Assembly: GCA_002418885.1 (NCBI GenBank)
Contig: DIEZ01000020.1
Coordinates: 1 to 33,749, forward strand
Origin: Syntrophaceae bacterium UBA5761
GTDB taxonomy: Bacteria > Desulfobacterota > Syntrophia > Syntrophales > UBA4778
Direction: 5' to 3'
DNA length: 33,749 nt
The notes under the pieces are model-generated. The model worked only from the letters and a program-made list of their open reading frames with translations. It was not told the origin of the DNA and made no database searches. Positions 14,821-22,684 of this stretch are shown in pieces. The first letter of the stretch is position 1; each line of letters starts with the position of its first letter. Both the position numbers and the translations under genes were made by a program.

Positions 14821-15105
14821 ATGACAAATCTCTATAAGTGCAAAAAGACCAACACCTTTATAACGGAACCCTGCCGGGAAAACGTATGTGAATGGTGGTT
14901 GAAGAGCGAAACTTTCTGCAACTGCACGTGGGTGGCCTGTAATTACGGGCCCTTTACCCTCGAAGAAGTCGGTGAAATGATGGGTGTTACCCGCGAGAGA
15001 ATACGACAGATTGAGTCAAAAGCGTTGAGAAAATTACAGCACAAAAAAAGACGTGACCAACTCAAGGATTTTTCCACAACAGACTATGAAAACGATATCT
15101 ACTGA
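14821..15105 (+). CDS. Cys-rich small protein with isolated sigma70 region 4.2 helix-turn-helix
   Basis: The 94-aa protein is in two parts. Residues 1-42 contain six cysteines (7, 18, 23, 33, 35, 40) and look like a small metal-binding or redox module. Residues 45-85 match primary sigma factor region 4.2 almost motif for motif: [27 protein letters not shown] followed by a basic patch. This is the helix-turn-helix that reads the -35 element and touches the RNAP beta flap. Regions 1 to 4.1 are absent, and upstream sequence shows no lost sigma gene, so it is not a degraded rpoD. GGAAGGTG precedes the ATG. It could be a transcription regulator acting at -35 sites or on RNAP; function is not established. 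Confidence 0.82.
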   Translation: MTNLYKCKKTNTFITEPCRENVCEWWLKSETFCNCTWVACNYGPFTLEEVGEMMGVTRERIRQIESKALRKLQHKKRRDQLKDFSTTDYENDIY

Positions 15106-15893
15106 ATCCTGTGTTTCTTCTTGCTTTCCAGCTCAGAGATAAACCGTTTCATATGCTCTTTTCTCTCCGCCCTTGAGTACAACAGGGCCGATATCTCAAA
15201 CTCGTGCTCGAGAGCAGCCCCCCTATCAAGTCTCGGCACGATATCCGATATACGTTTAACGGCCTCGAGCGCCTTCACCGGTCGTTTTGACAACTCCCCG
15301 GCCACCGTGAAAGCCACGTCCATAAACCTGTCGGGCGGTGCTACCTTGTTTACAAGGCCTATTCTCAAGGCCTCCATGGCCCCGATCGGCTCACCGAGCA
15401 TGGCGATCTCCTTTGCTTTTGCCATACCCACGATACGCCACAAAGGGTCGAACAACGGGTTCAACCCAAACTTCAATTCCGGGTGTCCGAAGATGGCGCT
15501 TTCGGAGGCGATGATTATATCGCAGGCCGTCGCCAGGTTGAATCCACCCCCCAAGGCGATTCCACCGACCGCCGCGATGACCGGCTTTCTGCAATTCATG
15601 ATCTTCTGCAGATACCGGATGATGGACTTGAAATAATCATCGATCTCCCCGTCAGGCAGGGCTTCCATCTCCTTGATGTCCATTCCCGCGGAAAAGACGT
15701 AATCCCCTCCCGTCACGATGACCGCTTTGACGGAATCGTCTTCGTCCAGACGGCTGAAGCAGACTTCCAATTCCCGCCTCATATCCTTAGAAAGAGCGTT
15801 CATTTCCTTCGGACGATTGAGACAGACGACCCAAAAATCTTCCTGCGGCTCGACCTTGATCGTCTTGTACTGTGATTCCTCTGCCTTCAGCAT
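15099..15893 (-). CDS. Enoyl-CoA hydratase/isomerase (crotonase) family protein
   Basis: The 264-aa protein has crotonase features: [11 protein letters not shown], the oxyanion-hole segment SAGMDIKEM and the second oxyanion Gly in [12 protein letters not shown]. The glutamate equivalent to rat hydratase E164 is present (E139, FGHPE), but the E144 equivalent is Asn119. That pattern fits isomerase-, hydrolase- or lyase-type members better than a plain hydratase. I use the ATG at 15893 (AGGAG 11 bases upstream) instead of a TTG at 15920 with no ribosome site. Its end overlaps the convergent sigma-like gene by 7 bp. It follows sppA closely, probably in one transcript. Confidence 0.85.
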   Translation of the reverse strand: MLKAEESQYKTIKVEPQEDFWVVCLNRPKEMNALSKDMRRELEVCFSRLDEDDSVKAVIVTGGDYVFSAGMDIKEMEALPDGEIDDYFKSIIRYLQKIMNCRKPVIAAVGGIALGGGFNLATACDIIIASESAIFGHPELKFGLNPLFDPLWRIVGMAKAKEIAMLGEPIGAMEALRIGLVNKVAPPDRFMDVAFTVAGELSKRPVKALEAVKRISDIVPRLDRGAALEHEFEISALLYSRAERKEHMKRFISELESKKKHRIQ

Positions 15894-15929
15894 ACCCGAG
15901 TCAGCTCCTGCAGCGTGCAAACGATGGTA

Positions 15930-16844
15930 TCAGCTGTTTACGAGGGGAATCCATGACGCCCCTTGATACGAGGCTTTCTCCGTCTCGTCTCTCAAACGGT
16001 TAAGTATGGAAGAAGCCATCTCGTCGGCGATGAACCGCCAGACAGATACGCCCTTTTCCTTGGGATAGACGACTTCCGGCTTTCCTTTTATCCCCGCGAG
16101 GTTTGCCGCAACGTCTACAGAACGTTCCATATCTCCCAATTCGTCCACCAACCCCATTTTAAGTGCCTGCCGTCCCGTGAAAATCCTGCCGTCGGCGACA
16201 GGTCTCAATTCTTCTACGGAGATATTCCGCGAAGCCGAAACGGTTCCAAGAAACTGGTCGTAAATGTCGTCGACAACCCCTTGCAAGAGCGCTCTCTCTT
16301 CCGGCGTCATCTCCCGTGTCGGCGCTCCGATGTCTTTGTACTTTCCGCTCTTGATAACCGCCGACTTCAGACCGACTTTCTTCAGAAGCTCTTCGACATT
16401 GGCGAACTGCATCAATGCACCGATGCTTCCCGTCAGAGTCCCGGGGTTCGCTACGATCCGGTCCGCCGCGCAGGCGATATAATAACCCCCCGAAGCTGCA
16501 ACCGAACCCATGGAGGCGACGACTTTCTTTTTCTTCTTCACGGTTGACAGTGCGTCGAATATTTCCTGAGACGCTGAAACCCCACCTCCCGGCGAATCTA
16601 TCCGCACCACTATCGCTTTGACCCTCTCGTCTTCGCCGTACTTGTTTATTAGTTCAACGACCGACTTGGACTCCATGATTCTCCCCTTGATCGGGACTAC
16701 ACCCACCCGGTCCCTGAACGGTGAAAAGCCCCTGCCCCCTGCCGCCGAAGTAATCCCGAAGAAGATCAGGAATGCCAGGAACCCCACTGTTAGGAGCATC
16801 AGAATCCCGGCCAGGAAGGGATGCCTTTTCATGTAATCACTCAT
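15930..16844 (-). CDS. sppA: Signal peptide peptidase SppA (short, 36K type)
   Basis: The 304-aa protein has one N-terminal membrane anchor (about residues 9-35) and a periplasmic ClpP-fold S49 peptidase domain. Nucleophile S118 in GSVAASGGYY and general base K170 in GKYKDIGAP are 52 residues apart, as in Bacillus SppA (S147/K199). RIDSPGGGVSAS and GTLTGSIG are also typical. It degrades leftover signal peptides in the membrane. It starts five bases after the rpsA stop with a weak ribosome site, so translation is probably coupled. ATG at 16832 is an alternative start. Confidence 0.93.
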   Translation of the reverse strand: MSDYMKRHPFLAGILMLLTVGFLAFLIFFGITSAAGGRGFSPFRDRVGVVPIKGRIMESKSVVELINKYGEDERVKAIVVRIDSPGGGVSASQEIFDALSTVKKKKKVVASMGSVAASGGYYIACAADRIVANPGTLTGSIGALMQFANVEELLKKVGLKSAVIKSGKYKDIGAPTREMTPEERALLQGVVDDIYDQFLGTVSASRNISVEELRPVADGRIFTGRQALKMGLVDELGDMERSVDVAANLAGIKGKPEVVYPKEKGVSVWRFIADEMASSILNRLRDETEKASYQGASWIPLVNS

Positions 16845-16849
16845 TCCAT

Positions 16850-18586
16850 TTAAATATCGAGCTTAACCCCGGCCAGTACCTTCCCGAGGTTCGACCCCAC
16901 CTTTTCTCGGTTATTCATGTACTGGTTCCCTGACGCCTCATTCAAAGAGTTTTCGTAATCGCGGATACTGAGTCGAATCTTTTTGCTCTTGTGGTCAACG
17001 TTCTTCACCGCTGCCGTCACAACGTCGCCGACCTTGAAATTTTCTGCCAGAGACTTGACTTTCTTCTGGCTAAGTTCTGATACGTGCACGAGCCCCTCGA
17101 TCCCTTCTTCGATCGCGACAAAAACACCGAAATCAGTCACGTTGGTTATCGGCCCGGATACGATGGAGCCGACGGGATACTTCGCAGTGATTTCATCCCA
17201 AGGGTTCCCTTCAAGCTGTTTGATTCCGAGGGAAAACTTCTCGTTATCCACGTCCACCCCCAGAACCACCGCCTCTACCTCCTGGCCTTTCTTGAAGAAT
17301 TCCGAAGGATGCTTGACCTTGCGGCGCCAGGATATATCTGAAACATGAACGAGCCCGTCGATTCCCTCTTCAAGGCCGACAAACACGCCGAAGTCCGTTA
17401 TGTTCCTCACCACACCCTTGACTAAGCTTCCCGGGGGGTATTTCTCTTTGATTGCAGTCCATGGGTTGGGAGTCGTTTGTTTCAATCCCAGGGATATTCT
17501 CTTCTTTTCTTTGTTCACGTCGAGGATCATGACGCGAACGTTCTCTCCGACTGATACGACCTTCGAAGGGTGTTTCGATTTTCTGGACGTCCAAAACATC
17601 TCCGACACATGAATAAGCCCTTCCACGCCGGGTTCCAGTTCCACGAATGCCCCGTAGTCCATGATGGTGACTACTTTTCCCTCCACGATGGTGCCGACGG
17701 TGTATTTCTCGTCGATGGTATCCCACGGGTTTTCCTTCAACTGCTTCAGCCCGAGCGAGACCCTCTCTTTCGCTCGGTCGAAGGAAAGCACCTTGACCGT
17801 GATCTTATCACCCTTTGAAAAACTGTCCGACGGGCGCGTTATCTTTCCCCAAGAGATGTCCGTCACGTGAAGAAGACCGTCGATCCCGCCCAGGTCGACG
17901 AATACGCCGTAATCAGTGATATTCTTGACTGTACCCTCGACAATCTTTCCTTCTTCGATCGTCTCGAGGACTCTCTTTTTTTCTTCACTGCGCTCTTTTT
18001 CCATGATCGACCTTCGCGACAAAACGATATTGCTCCGCTTCCGGTCGAAACTCAGCACATTGAACTGGAGGGCCTGCCCGACGTAACGGTCCAGGTCCTT
18101 CACCGGTCTTACGTCGATTTGCGAGCCCGGCAGAAATGCCGGTATACCGATGTCAACAAAAAAGCCCCCTTTAACACGGGACGTCACCGTTCCCGTGATC
18201 ACCCCCTGTGTGTCATAGGCCTCTTTGACGTCACTCCATAACTTCATCCTGGCTGCTTTTTCCCGGGAAAGTATGAGATTGTCCTCTTCATCCTTGCGGT
18301 CGATGAGAACCTCAATCTCATCCCCAACGGAAACCGTTAGATCTCCTTTCTCATCCCTTAATTCCGACGCCTGGATCTGCCCTTCCGTCTTGTAACCCAC
18401 GTCGACCATGATGACGTCGTTGCCGATCTGAACTATACGGCCTGTAACCACTTCCCCGAGCGGAACTTCCTGCAAACTCTGCTCGTACAACTCGCTGAAG
18501 CTCAGGCTCTTATCCACCTCCGAATGTTCTTGCCCCACCTCAGCCTTTACTTCTTTTTCGTCCATTTGCTGATTATCGTTAACCAT
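16850..18586 (-). CDS. rpsA: 30S ribosomal protein S1 with six S1 domains
   Basis: The 578-aa protein contains six OB-fold S1 repeats. The first two are the divergent ribosome-binding type and the last four are close copies with the GxVxxIxDFGVFVxLxxGxxGLxHVSxIS pattern ending in SLGxKQ. S1 brings mRNA to the 30S subunit. The N-terminus is acidic. GGGAGG lies upstream of the ATG. About 100 bases separate it from cmk, with no strong terminator or promoter seen (a possible TTGATA lies at 18649-18654 on the minus strand). The cmk-rpsA order is common in proteobacteria; here sppA and a crotonase gene follow. Confidence 0.97.
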   Translation of the reverse strand: MVNDNQQMDEKEVKAEVGQEHSEVDKSLSFSELYEQSLQEVPLGEVVTGRIVQIGNDVIMVDVGYKTEGQIQASELRDEKGDLTVSVGDEIEVLIDRKDEEDNLILSREKAARMKLWSDVKEAYDTQGVITGTVTSRVKGGFFVDIGIPAFLPGSQIDVRPVKDLDRYVGQALQFNVLSFDRKRSNIVLSRRSIMEKERSEEKKRVLETIEEGKIVEGTVKNITDYGVFVDLGGIDGLLHVTDISWGKITRPSDSFSKGDKITVKVLSFDRAKERVSLGLKQLKENPWDTIDEKYTVGTIVEGKVVTIMDYGAFVELEPGVEGLIHVSEMFWTSRKSKHPSKVVSVGENVRVMILDVNKEKKRISLGLKQTTPNPWTAIKEKYPPGSLVKGVVRNITDFGVFVGLEEGIDGLVHVSDISWRRKVKHPSEFFKKGQEVEAVVLGVDVDNEKFSLGIKQLEGNPWDEITAKYPVGSIVSGPITNVTDFGVFVAIEEGIEGLVHVSELSQKKVKSLAENFKVGDVVTAAVKNVDHKSKKIRLSIRDYENSLNEASGNQYMNNREKVGSNLGKVLAGVKLDI

Positions 18587-18689
18587 TAACCCCCCTCCCG
18601 AAATGATGCCGCCTTTTATCGATGAGAACTAACACATTGATTGTGAAATATCAAGCGAATACGCCTTAAACTGAAGGTTTCTTGTATGT

Positions 18690-19367
18690 TCAATGCTTCT
18701 GTAGCGCCTTTCGAACAAAGTCGATCATTAGCCCGACGACCTCTTCCACGCCGTACAATGTCGAGTCGATGATTACTGCATCGTCCGCCGGTTTGAGCGG
18801 TGAAAGATCCCTGTTGCTGTCCTGTTCGTCCCTTTCGACGATTTGCCTTCTCACCTCGTCGAATGACGCAGTGAAACCGTTTCTCCTGAGTTCTTCGAAC
18901 CTCCTTCTCGCCCTCTCATCTACAGCAGCGTCGAGAAAGAATTTCATGTCGGCCTCCGGAAAAACCACCGTACCCATATCTCGTCCCTCCACCACGACGC
19001 CCCCTTTCTTCACCATGTTCCTCTGTAAGGCGAGAAGGCCTGCCCTCACGGCCGGCAAGGCCGAGAGTTTCGACGCGAGCATGCTGATCCGCGGTGTTCT
19101 GATTTCGTCGGTCACGTCTACTCCGCCGGTAATCACCCTGCTTCTGCGCCCCCTCGTAAGCCGGATGTCGGAATTCTCGCAGAGAAAGCGCAACTTTTCG
19201 GCGTCTCTTTCAGTCAACCCTTCCCGCTCTGCAAGGAACGCCACCGCCCGGTACAGGGCACCGGTGTCGACGTACGTGTAAGACAGTCGGTCCGCAAGAC
19301 ACTTGCTGACCGTACTCTTACCCGCCCCAGCCGGCCCGTCTACCGTGATCGTCAAAGACTTTTTCAA
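18690..19367 (-). CDS. cmk: Cytidylate kinase
   Basis: The enzyme phosphorylates CMP and dCMP with ATP. The P-loop GPAGAGKST comes about ten residues after this start. It is followed by the CMP-binding region YVDTGALYRAVA, the segment VVEGRDMGTVVFPEADMKFFLDA and the lid RDEQDSNRDLSPLKPADDAVIIDST, all characteristic of Cmk. The start is uncertain: no ATG lies near the P-loop. TTG at 19367 gives a family-like N-terminus of about 226 aa, while TTG at 19427 would add 20 residues and has GAGGGG only two bases away. It is divergent from the M48 protease gene. Confidence 0.92.
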   Translation of the reverse strand: MKKSLTITVDGPAGAGKSTVSKCLADRLSYTYVDTGALYRAVAFLAEREGLTERDAEKLRFLCENSDIRLTRGRRSRVITGGVDVTDEIRTPRISMLASKLSALPAVRAGLLALQRNMVKKGGVVVEGRDMGTVVFPEADMKFFLDAAVDERARRRFEELRRNGFTASFDEVRRQIVERDEQDSNRDLSPLKPADDAVIIDSTLYGVEEVVGLMIDFVRKALQKH

Positions 19368-19465
19368 TCTCCTGATCTTTCCCCTTTCTCGGCAGACGCA
19401 ATACGCGAAGCCTATACCACAAAGCAAAGCCCCTCACAATCACTCTGAATGTAGGGCAAGTAGCC

Positions 19466-19494
19466 TTGATTGCATAGTAGAGTTACTGTACAAT
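19466..19494 (+). promoter_or_regulatory. Sigma70-type promoter for the M48-to-ybeY operon
   Basis: TTGATT (19466-19471), a 17-base spacer and TACAAT (19489-19494) lie about 88 bases before the M48 start. A second TATAAT at 19499-19504 lacks a good -35. This is the only good candidate in the 200-bp divergent region. Confidence 0.6.
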
Positions 19495-19500
19495 GCGCTA

Positions 19501-19518
19501 TAATTCTGCAAAGAATTA
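19501..19518. promoter_or_regulatory. Perfect 7-bp inverted repeat at the predicted transcription start
   Basis: TAATTCT and AGAATTA flank GCAA. The element begins seven bases after the predicted -10, so it covers the transcription start and early leader. It could be a repressor operator or a 5' stabilising hairpin; nothing in the sequence decides between them. Confidence 0.45.
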
Positions 19519-19582
19519 GTAGGGCATGACCCCCTCACTAATAAAATTGGTCCGCTAGTGTTAATCATGCGAGTGGAGTTTT

Positions 19583-20962
19583 ATGCAGACTTTTAGGAAG
19601 TGGTCGGTGTTTTTCGTAACCGTCGTCATCTTGCTCCAGCCGGGAGCTGCCGGTGCAGCCTTCACGGTCGATGATGAAGTCAAGCTCGGAAAAGAATTCT
19701 ACGACAAACTCGCAAAGCATGACATTCTTGTCCAGAACGAGAGAGTGAACAAGTACATCAACCACCTCGGGAACGCCGTTCTCTCACAGAGCACCAATGT
19801 ACTTTTCCCCTTTCGGTTCTCCGTCATCAAAAGCTCCGCGGTCAATGCCTTCGCCACACCCGGCGGTTACATCTACGTCTACAAGGGGTTGATAAACCTC
19901 GTGGAAAACGAAAGTCAACTCGCGGGAGTACTCGCCCATGAAATCGCCCACGTGAATTCAAGGCACATCGCCCAGCAGATCGAAAAATCCCAGAAGCTCA
20001 ACTTAGCTACCCTGGCCGGCATCCTGGCCGGCGCCTTTCTCGGCGGTGGTACGGGCACGGAGGCGACCGTGGGTTTGACCTTGGCCGCTACGACTTCTCT
20101 GAGCCTTAAGTACAGCCGGGAAAACGAAGAAGAGGCCGACAGGCTCGGCATCTCTTATCTCGTGAACGCCGGGTACGACGGCAGCAGCATGTTGACATTC
20201 CTTAAATTGATGAAAACTTATGAATTTTACTCGAACGCACTTCCTTCCTACTTCATGACCCATCCCGGCACCGATGAAAGGATCTCTTATCTGGATGCAC
20301 TGGTTCGCGTCCGCTACGGCAAAGGCGGCGCAAAGAACATCCTCGGCGGTCTAGGCCGCGTCCAGGTCCTTCTGATGCTCGAGGACAGGGATACCGAAGC
20401 CGCCGTAAGGTATTTCAACGACAAGCTCGGTAAAAACCCACAGGACGTCGATGCCTTGTTCGGCCTTGCGGTCGCACATATGAAGCTCGGCCAACCCGCA
20501 GCTGCCTTTGCGAATTTCTCTGAGGCCCTCAGAATTTCTCCCGACGACCCCGAAATACTGCTGGAGCTGGGGAAGGCCTACCTCGCGAGCGGCAGGACTC
20601 CCGACGCCATAACCTTGCTCAGGCGGTCCTATGAACTCGACGATAAGAACAAAGACACCCTTCTTTCCCTCGGCAGGGCCTATGAAGAGGCGGGAAGTTA
20701 CAGCACGGCCCTCGAATTCTACCGACGGTATTCTTCCAAAAACCCGAAGGATGTCGACATATTCTATAACATGGCGATGGCCTTCGGCAAAACCGGCAAC
20801 AACGCAAAGTCGCATTATTACTTCGCCCTCTATTTCAAGAACAAAAACAAGGTCGAAAGCGCCCTTTTCCATCTCAAAGAGGCCCAGAAGTACGGAGACC
20901 CCGAATTGAGTGCCGAAATCGAAAAAGAGGTCGAACTGCTGCGCCCACCCAAAAAAAAATGA
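19583..20962 (+). CDS. M48 metalloprotease with C-terminal TPR repeats (BepA-like)
   Basis: The 459-aa protein has a signal peptide (hydrophobic core to about residue 19, probable cleavage after GAAGA). The zinc site is HEIAH (H119, E120, H123), with a third ligand Glu in ENEEEADRLG near 187. The domain VNAFATPGGYIYVYKGL is typical of M48 periplasmic proteases. From about residue 255 at least four TPR-like repeats follow, as in BepA/YfgC, which supervises outer-membrane protein assembly. GTGGAG precedes the ATG. It heads a run of seven rightward genes and overlaps the next as ATGA. Confidence 0.92.
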   Translation: MQTFRKWSVFFVTVVILLQPGAAGAAFTVDDEVKLGKEFYDKLAKHDILVQNERVNKYINHLGNAVLSQSTNVLFPFRFSVIKSSAVNAFATPGGYIYVYKGLINLVENESQLAGVLAHEIAHVNSRHIAQQIEKSQKLNLATLAGILAGAFLGGGTGTEATVGLTLAATTSLSLKYSRENEEEADRLGISYLVNAGYDGSSMLTFLKLMKTYEFYSNALPSYFMTHPGTDERISYLDALVRVRYGKGGAKNILGGLGRVQVLLMLEDRDTEAAVRYFNDKLGKNPQDVDALFGLAVAHMKLGQPAAAFANFSEALRISPDDPEILLELGKAYLASGRTPDAITLLRRSYELDDKNKDTLLSLGRAYEEAGSYSTALEFYRRYSSKNPKDVDIFYNMAMAFGKTGNNAKSHYYFALYFKNKNKVESALFHLKEAQKYGDPELSAEIEKEVELLRPPKKK

Positions 20963-22329
20963 AGCCTCGTAGAAACGTCCTGCTGGTCAACCCCTGGATT
21001 CACGATTTCGCCGCTTATGACTTTTGGGTAAAACCCCTCGGATTGCTATACCTGGCGGGCATCTTGAGAAAGAACGACTACTCCGTGCGCCTTATCGATT
21101 GCCTTGACTCCCGGCATCCCGCCCTCAATAGCTACCCGGAAGCCCGGCCGCCGAAAAGAAAACCCTTCGGCCAGGGAAAGTTTGCCCGGCAAGTCATCCC
21201 CAGCCCGAACCCTCTGCGCGACATCCCCCGTTCTTACCACCGGTACGGGATCCCGCCGACGCTCTTTCAAAAAGAGCTCCAGAGAGGAGAGAAACCGGAT
21301 GCCGTCCTCGTCACAAGCACGATGACCTACTGGTATCCCGGCGTAGTCGATGCAATCAGGCTGATTTCTCAGAGCTTCCCGGGGACGCCGGTCATCCTCG
21401 GCGGAAACTACGTCAATTTCTGTCCTTCCCATGCTGCGATGTACTCAGGGGCGGATTTTATCGTCCCTGGTGCCGGCGAAAGAGGAATCCCCGACCTTTT
21501 CAAGTCACTATTCGGTGATGACTTTGAATTTCAGCCCGACCCGGACGACCTCGATTCCTATCCCTATCCCGCCTTCGACATCCTCCCCGGGGTCAACCAG
21601 GTTTCGGTCATAACTTCGAGAGGATGCCCTTTCCGGTGTACCTACTGCGCCTCCCATCGACTGAACCCGGTGTTCAGGAGGCGTAACCCCGAAGGCGTCG
21701 CCGAAGAAATCGCCTTCTGGAACAGGACCATCGGCGTCAGGGATTTTTCCTTCTATGACGACGCCTTCCTCTTCAATCCCGAAGAAATGGCAGTCCCCCT
21801 CATGAGGGAAATCCAGAGGATGGGACTGGACTGCCGCTTCCATTGTCCGAATGGTCTCCACCTTCGCTCCCTCACGGAAGATATTGCCTTCCTTCTTCGC
21901 AAGACCGGCTTCACAACCCTCAGGTTCGGGTTCGAGACGTCTAACCCCGACTCGCAGGCCGCCACGGGCGGGAAAACGACGAATCAAGACCTTTCGCTTG
22001 CGGTCCGTTCTCTCAGGCACGCCGGGTTCAGCCCAAAGGACATCGGCGTCTACATTCTTTGCGGACTCCCCGGCCAGACCGCCGACGAAGTCCGCGAAAC
22101 AATCCTCTTCGTCAAGTCCTGCGGCGCGAGGCCGATCATAGCCGAATACTCTCCCATCCCGGGCACAGCTCTCTGGCAGGAAGCCGTGGCTGCTTCGCCC
22201 TACCCGCTGACGGAGGAACCTCTCTTCCACAACAACACCTTGCTTCCCTGCAGGAGTGACCGTCTGACATGGGAAGATTACCGGGCACTGAAGAAACTGG
22301 CCAGGGAAAACACCTTTGAAAATGAATGA
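20959..22329 (+). CDS. B12-binding-type radical SAM protein
   Basis: The 456-aa protein starts with a cobalamin-binding-like Rossmann region (NVLLVNPW...PLGLLYLAGILRKNDYSVRLID, then PGTPVILGGNY and ADFIVPGAGE). The classical DxHxxG cobalamin ligand motif is not evident. The radical SAM cluster motif CxxxCxxC (C223, C227, C230 in SRGCPFRCTYC) is followed by an Elp3/NifB-like barrel with FYDDAFLFN and FGFETSN. It resembles B12-dependent methyltransferase or oxidoreductase-type radical SAM proteins of unknown substrate. It is a standalone enzyme in the M48-PhoH operon. No precursor peptide gene is next to it. Confidence 0.88.
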   Translation: MKPRRNVLLVNPWIHDFAAYDFWVKPLGLLYLAGILRKNDYSVRLIDCLDSRHPALNSYPEARPPKRKPFGQGKFARQVIPSPNPLRDIPRSYHRYGIPPTLFQKELQRGEKPDAVLVTSTMTYWYPGVVDAIRLISQSFPGTPVILGGNYVNFCPSHAAMYSGADFIVPGAGERGIPDLFKSLFGDDFEFQPDPDDLDSYPYPAFDILPGVNQVSVITSRGCPFRCTYCASHRLNPVFRRRNPEGVAEEIAFWNRTIGVRDFSFYDDAFLFNPEEMAVPLMREIQRMGLDCRFHCPNGLHLRSLTEDIAFLLRKTGFTTLRFGFETSNPDSQAATGGKTTNQDLSLAVRSLRHAGFSPKDIGVYILCGLPGQTADEVRETILFVKSCGARPIIAEYSPIPGTALWQEAVAASPYPLTEEPLFHNNTLLPCRSDRLTWEDYRALKKLARENTFENE

Positions 22330-22684
22330 AATTATCGTCAACCTGTGGCATAAAGGACGTTACTATACCGGGCAGGTGCAGATGATCATAGATAAGCATC
22401 TTCTATTTTGGCTGGCGGGACAGGTCGCCGTAGGCCTTTTAGCGGCTTTTTTCCTTGCCTTTGGAATCGGCATCTTGTACGGCTCATACAGCCTGACAAA
22501 TCCCCATGAATTCATCATGTACTTCTTTTCATCCAGCCTGATTATCCTCATCAGCGGGGTTTTGCTTCTGTCGCCGATGATAAACATATACAGGTATTTC
22601 ACTTCCTTCCACGGCAAAAAGGAAAAGAAGGAGATTATTCCCGATGGACAAGATACTACTGGAAAAGATCAAGAGACGTCTTGA
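22322..22684 (+). CDS. Small two-helix membrane protein of unknown function
   Basis: I do not recognise this family. The 120-aa product has two strong membrane segments, about residues 27-52 (LLFWLAGQVAVGLLAAFFLAF) and 63-85 (FFSSSLIILISGVLLL), then a charged Lys/Glu-rich tail of about 28 residues. Its ATG overlaps the stop of the radical SAM gene and its 3' end overlaps the M20 peptidase gene by 41 bp. This supports real, coupled translation despite a weak ribosome site. A TTG two codons earlier is an alternative start. Confidence 0.65.
   Translation: MNEIIVNLWHKGRYYTGQVQMIIDKHLLFWLAGQVAVGLLAAFFLAFGIGILYGSYSLTNPHEFIMYFFSSSLIILISGVLLLSPMINIYRYFTSFHGKKEKKEIIPDGQDTTGKDQETS

Noticed and set aside
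16850..18586. Internal repeats in the S1 gene as a DNA repeat element
   Set aside because: The repetition is explained by the S1 protein domains.
21508..22341. Minus-strand open frame of 277 codons
   Set aside because: It is the antisense of the radical SAM gene, whose cluster motif is unambiguous.
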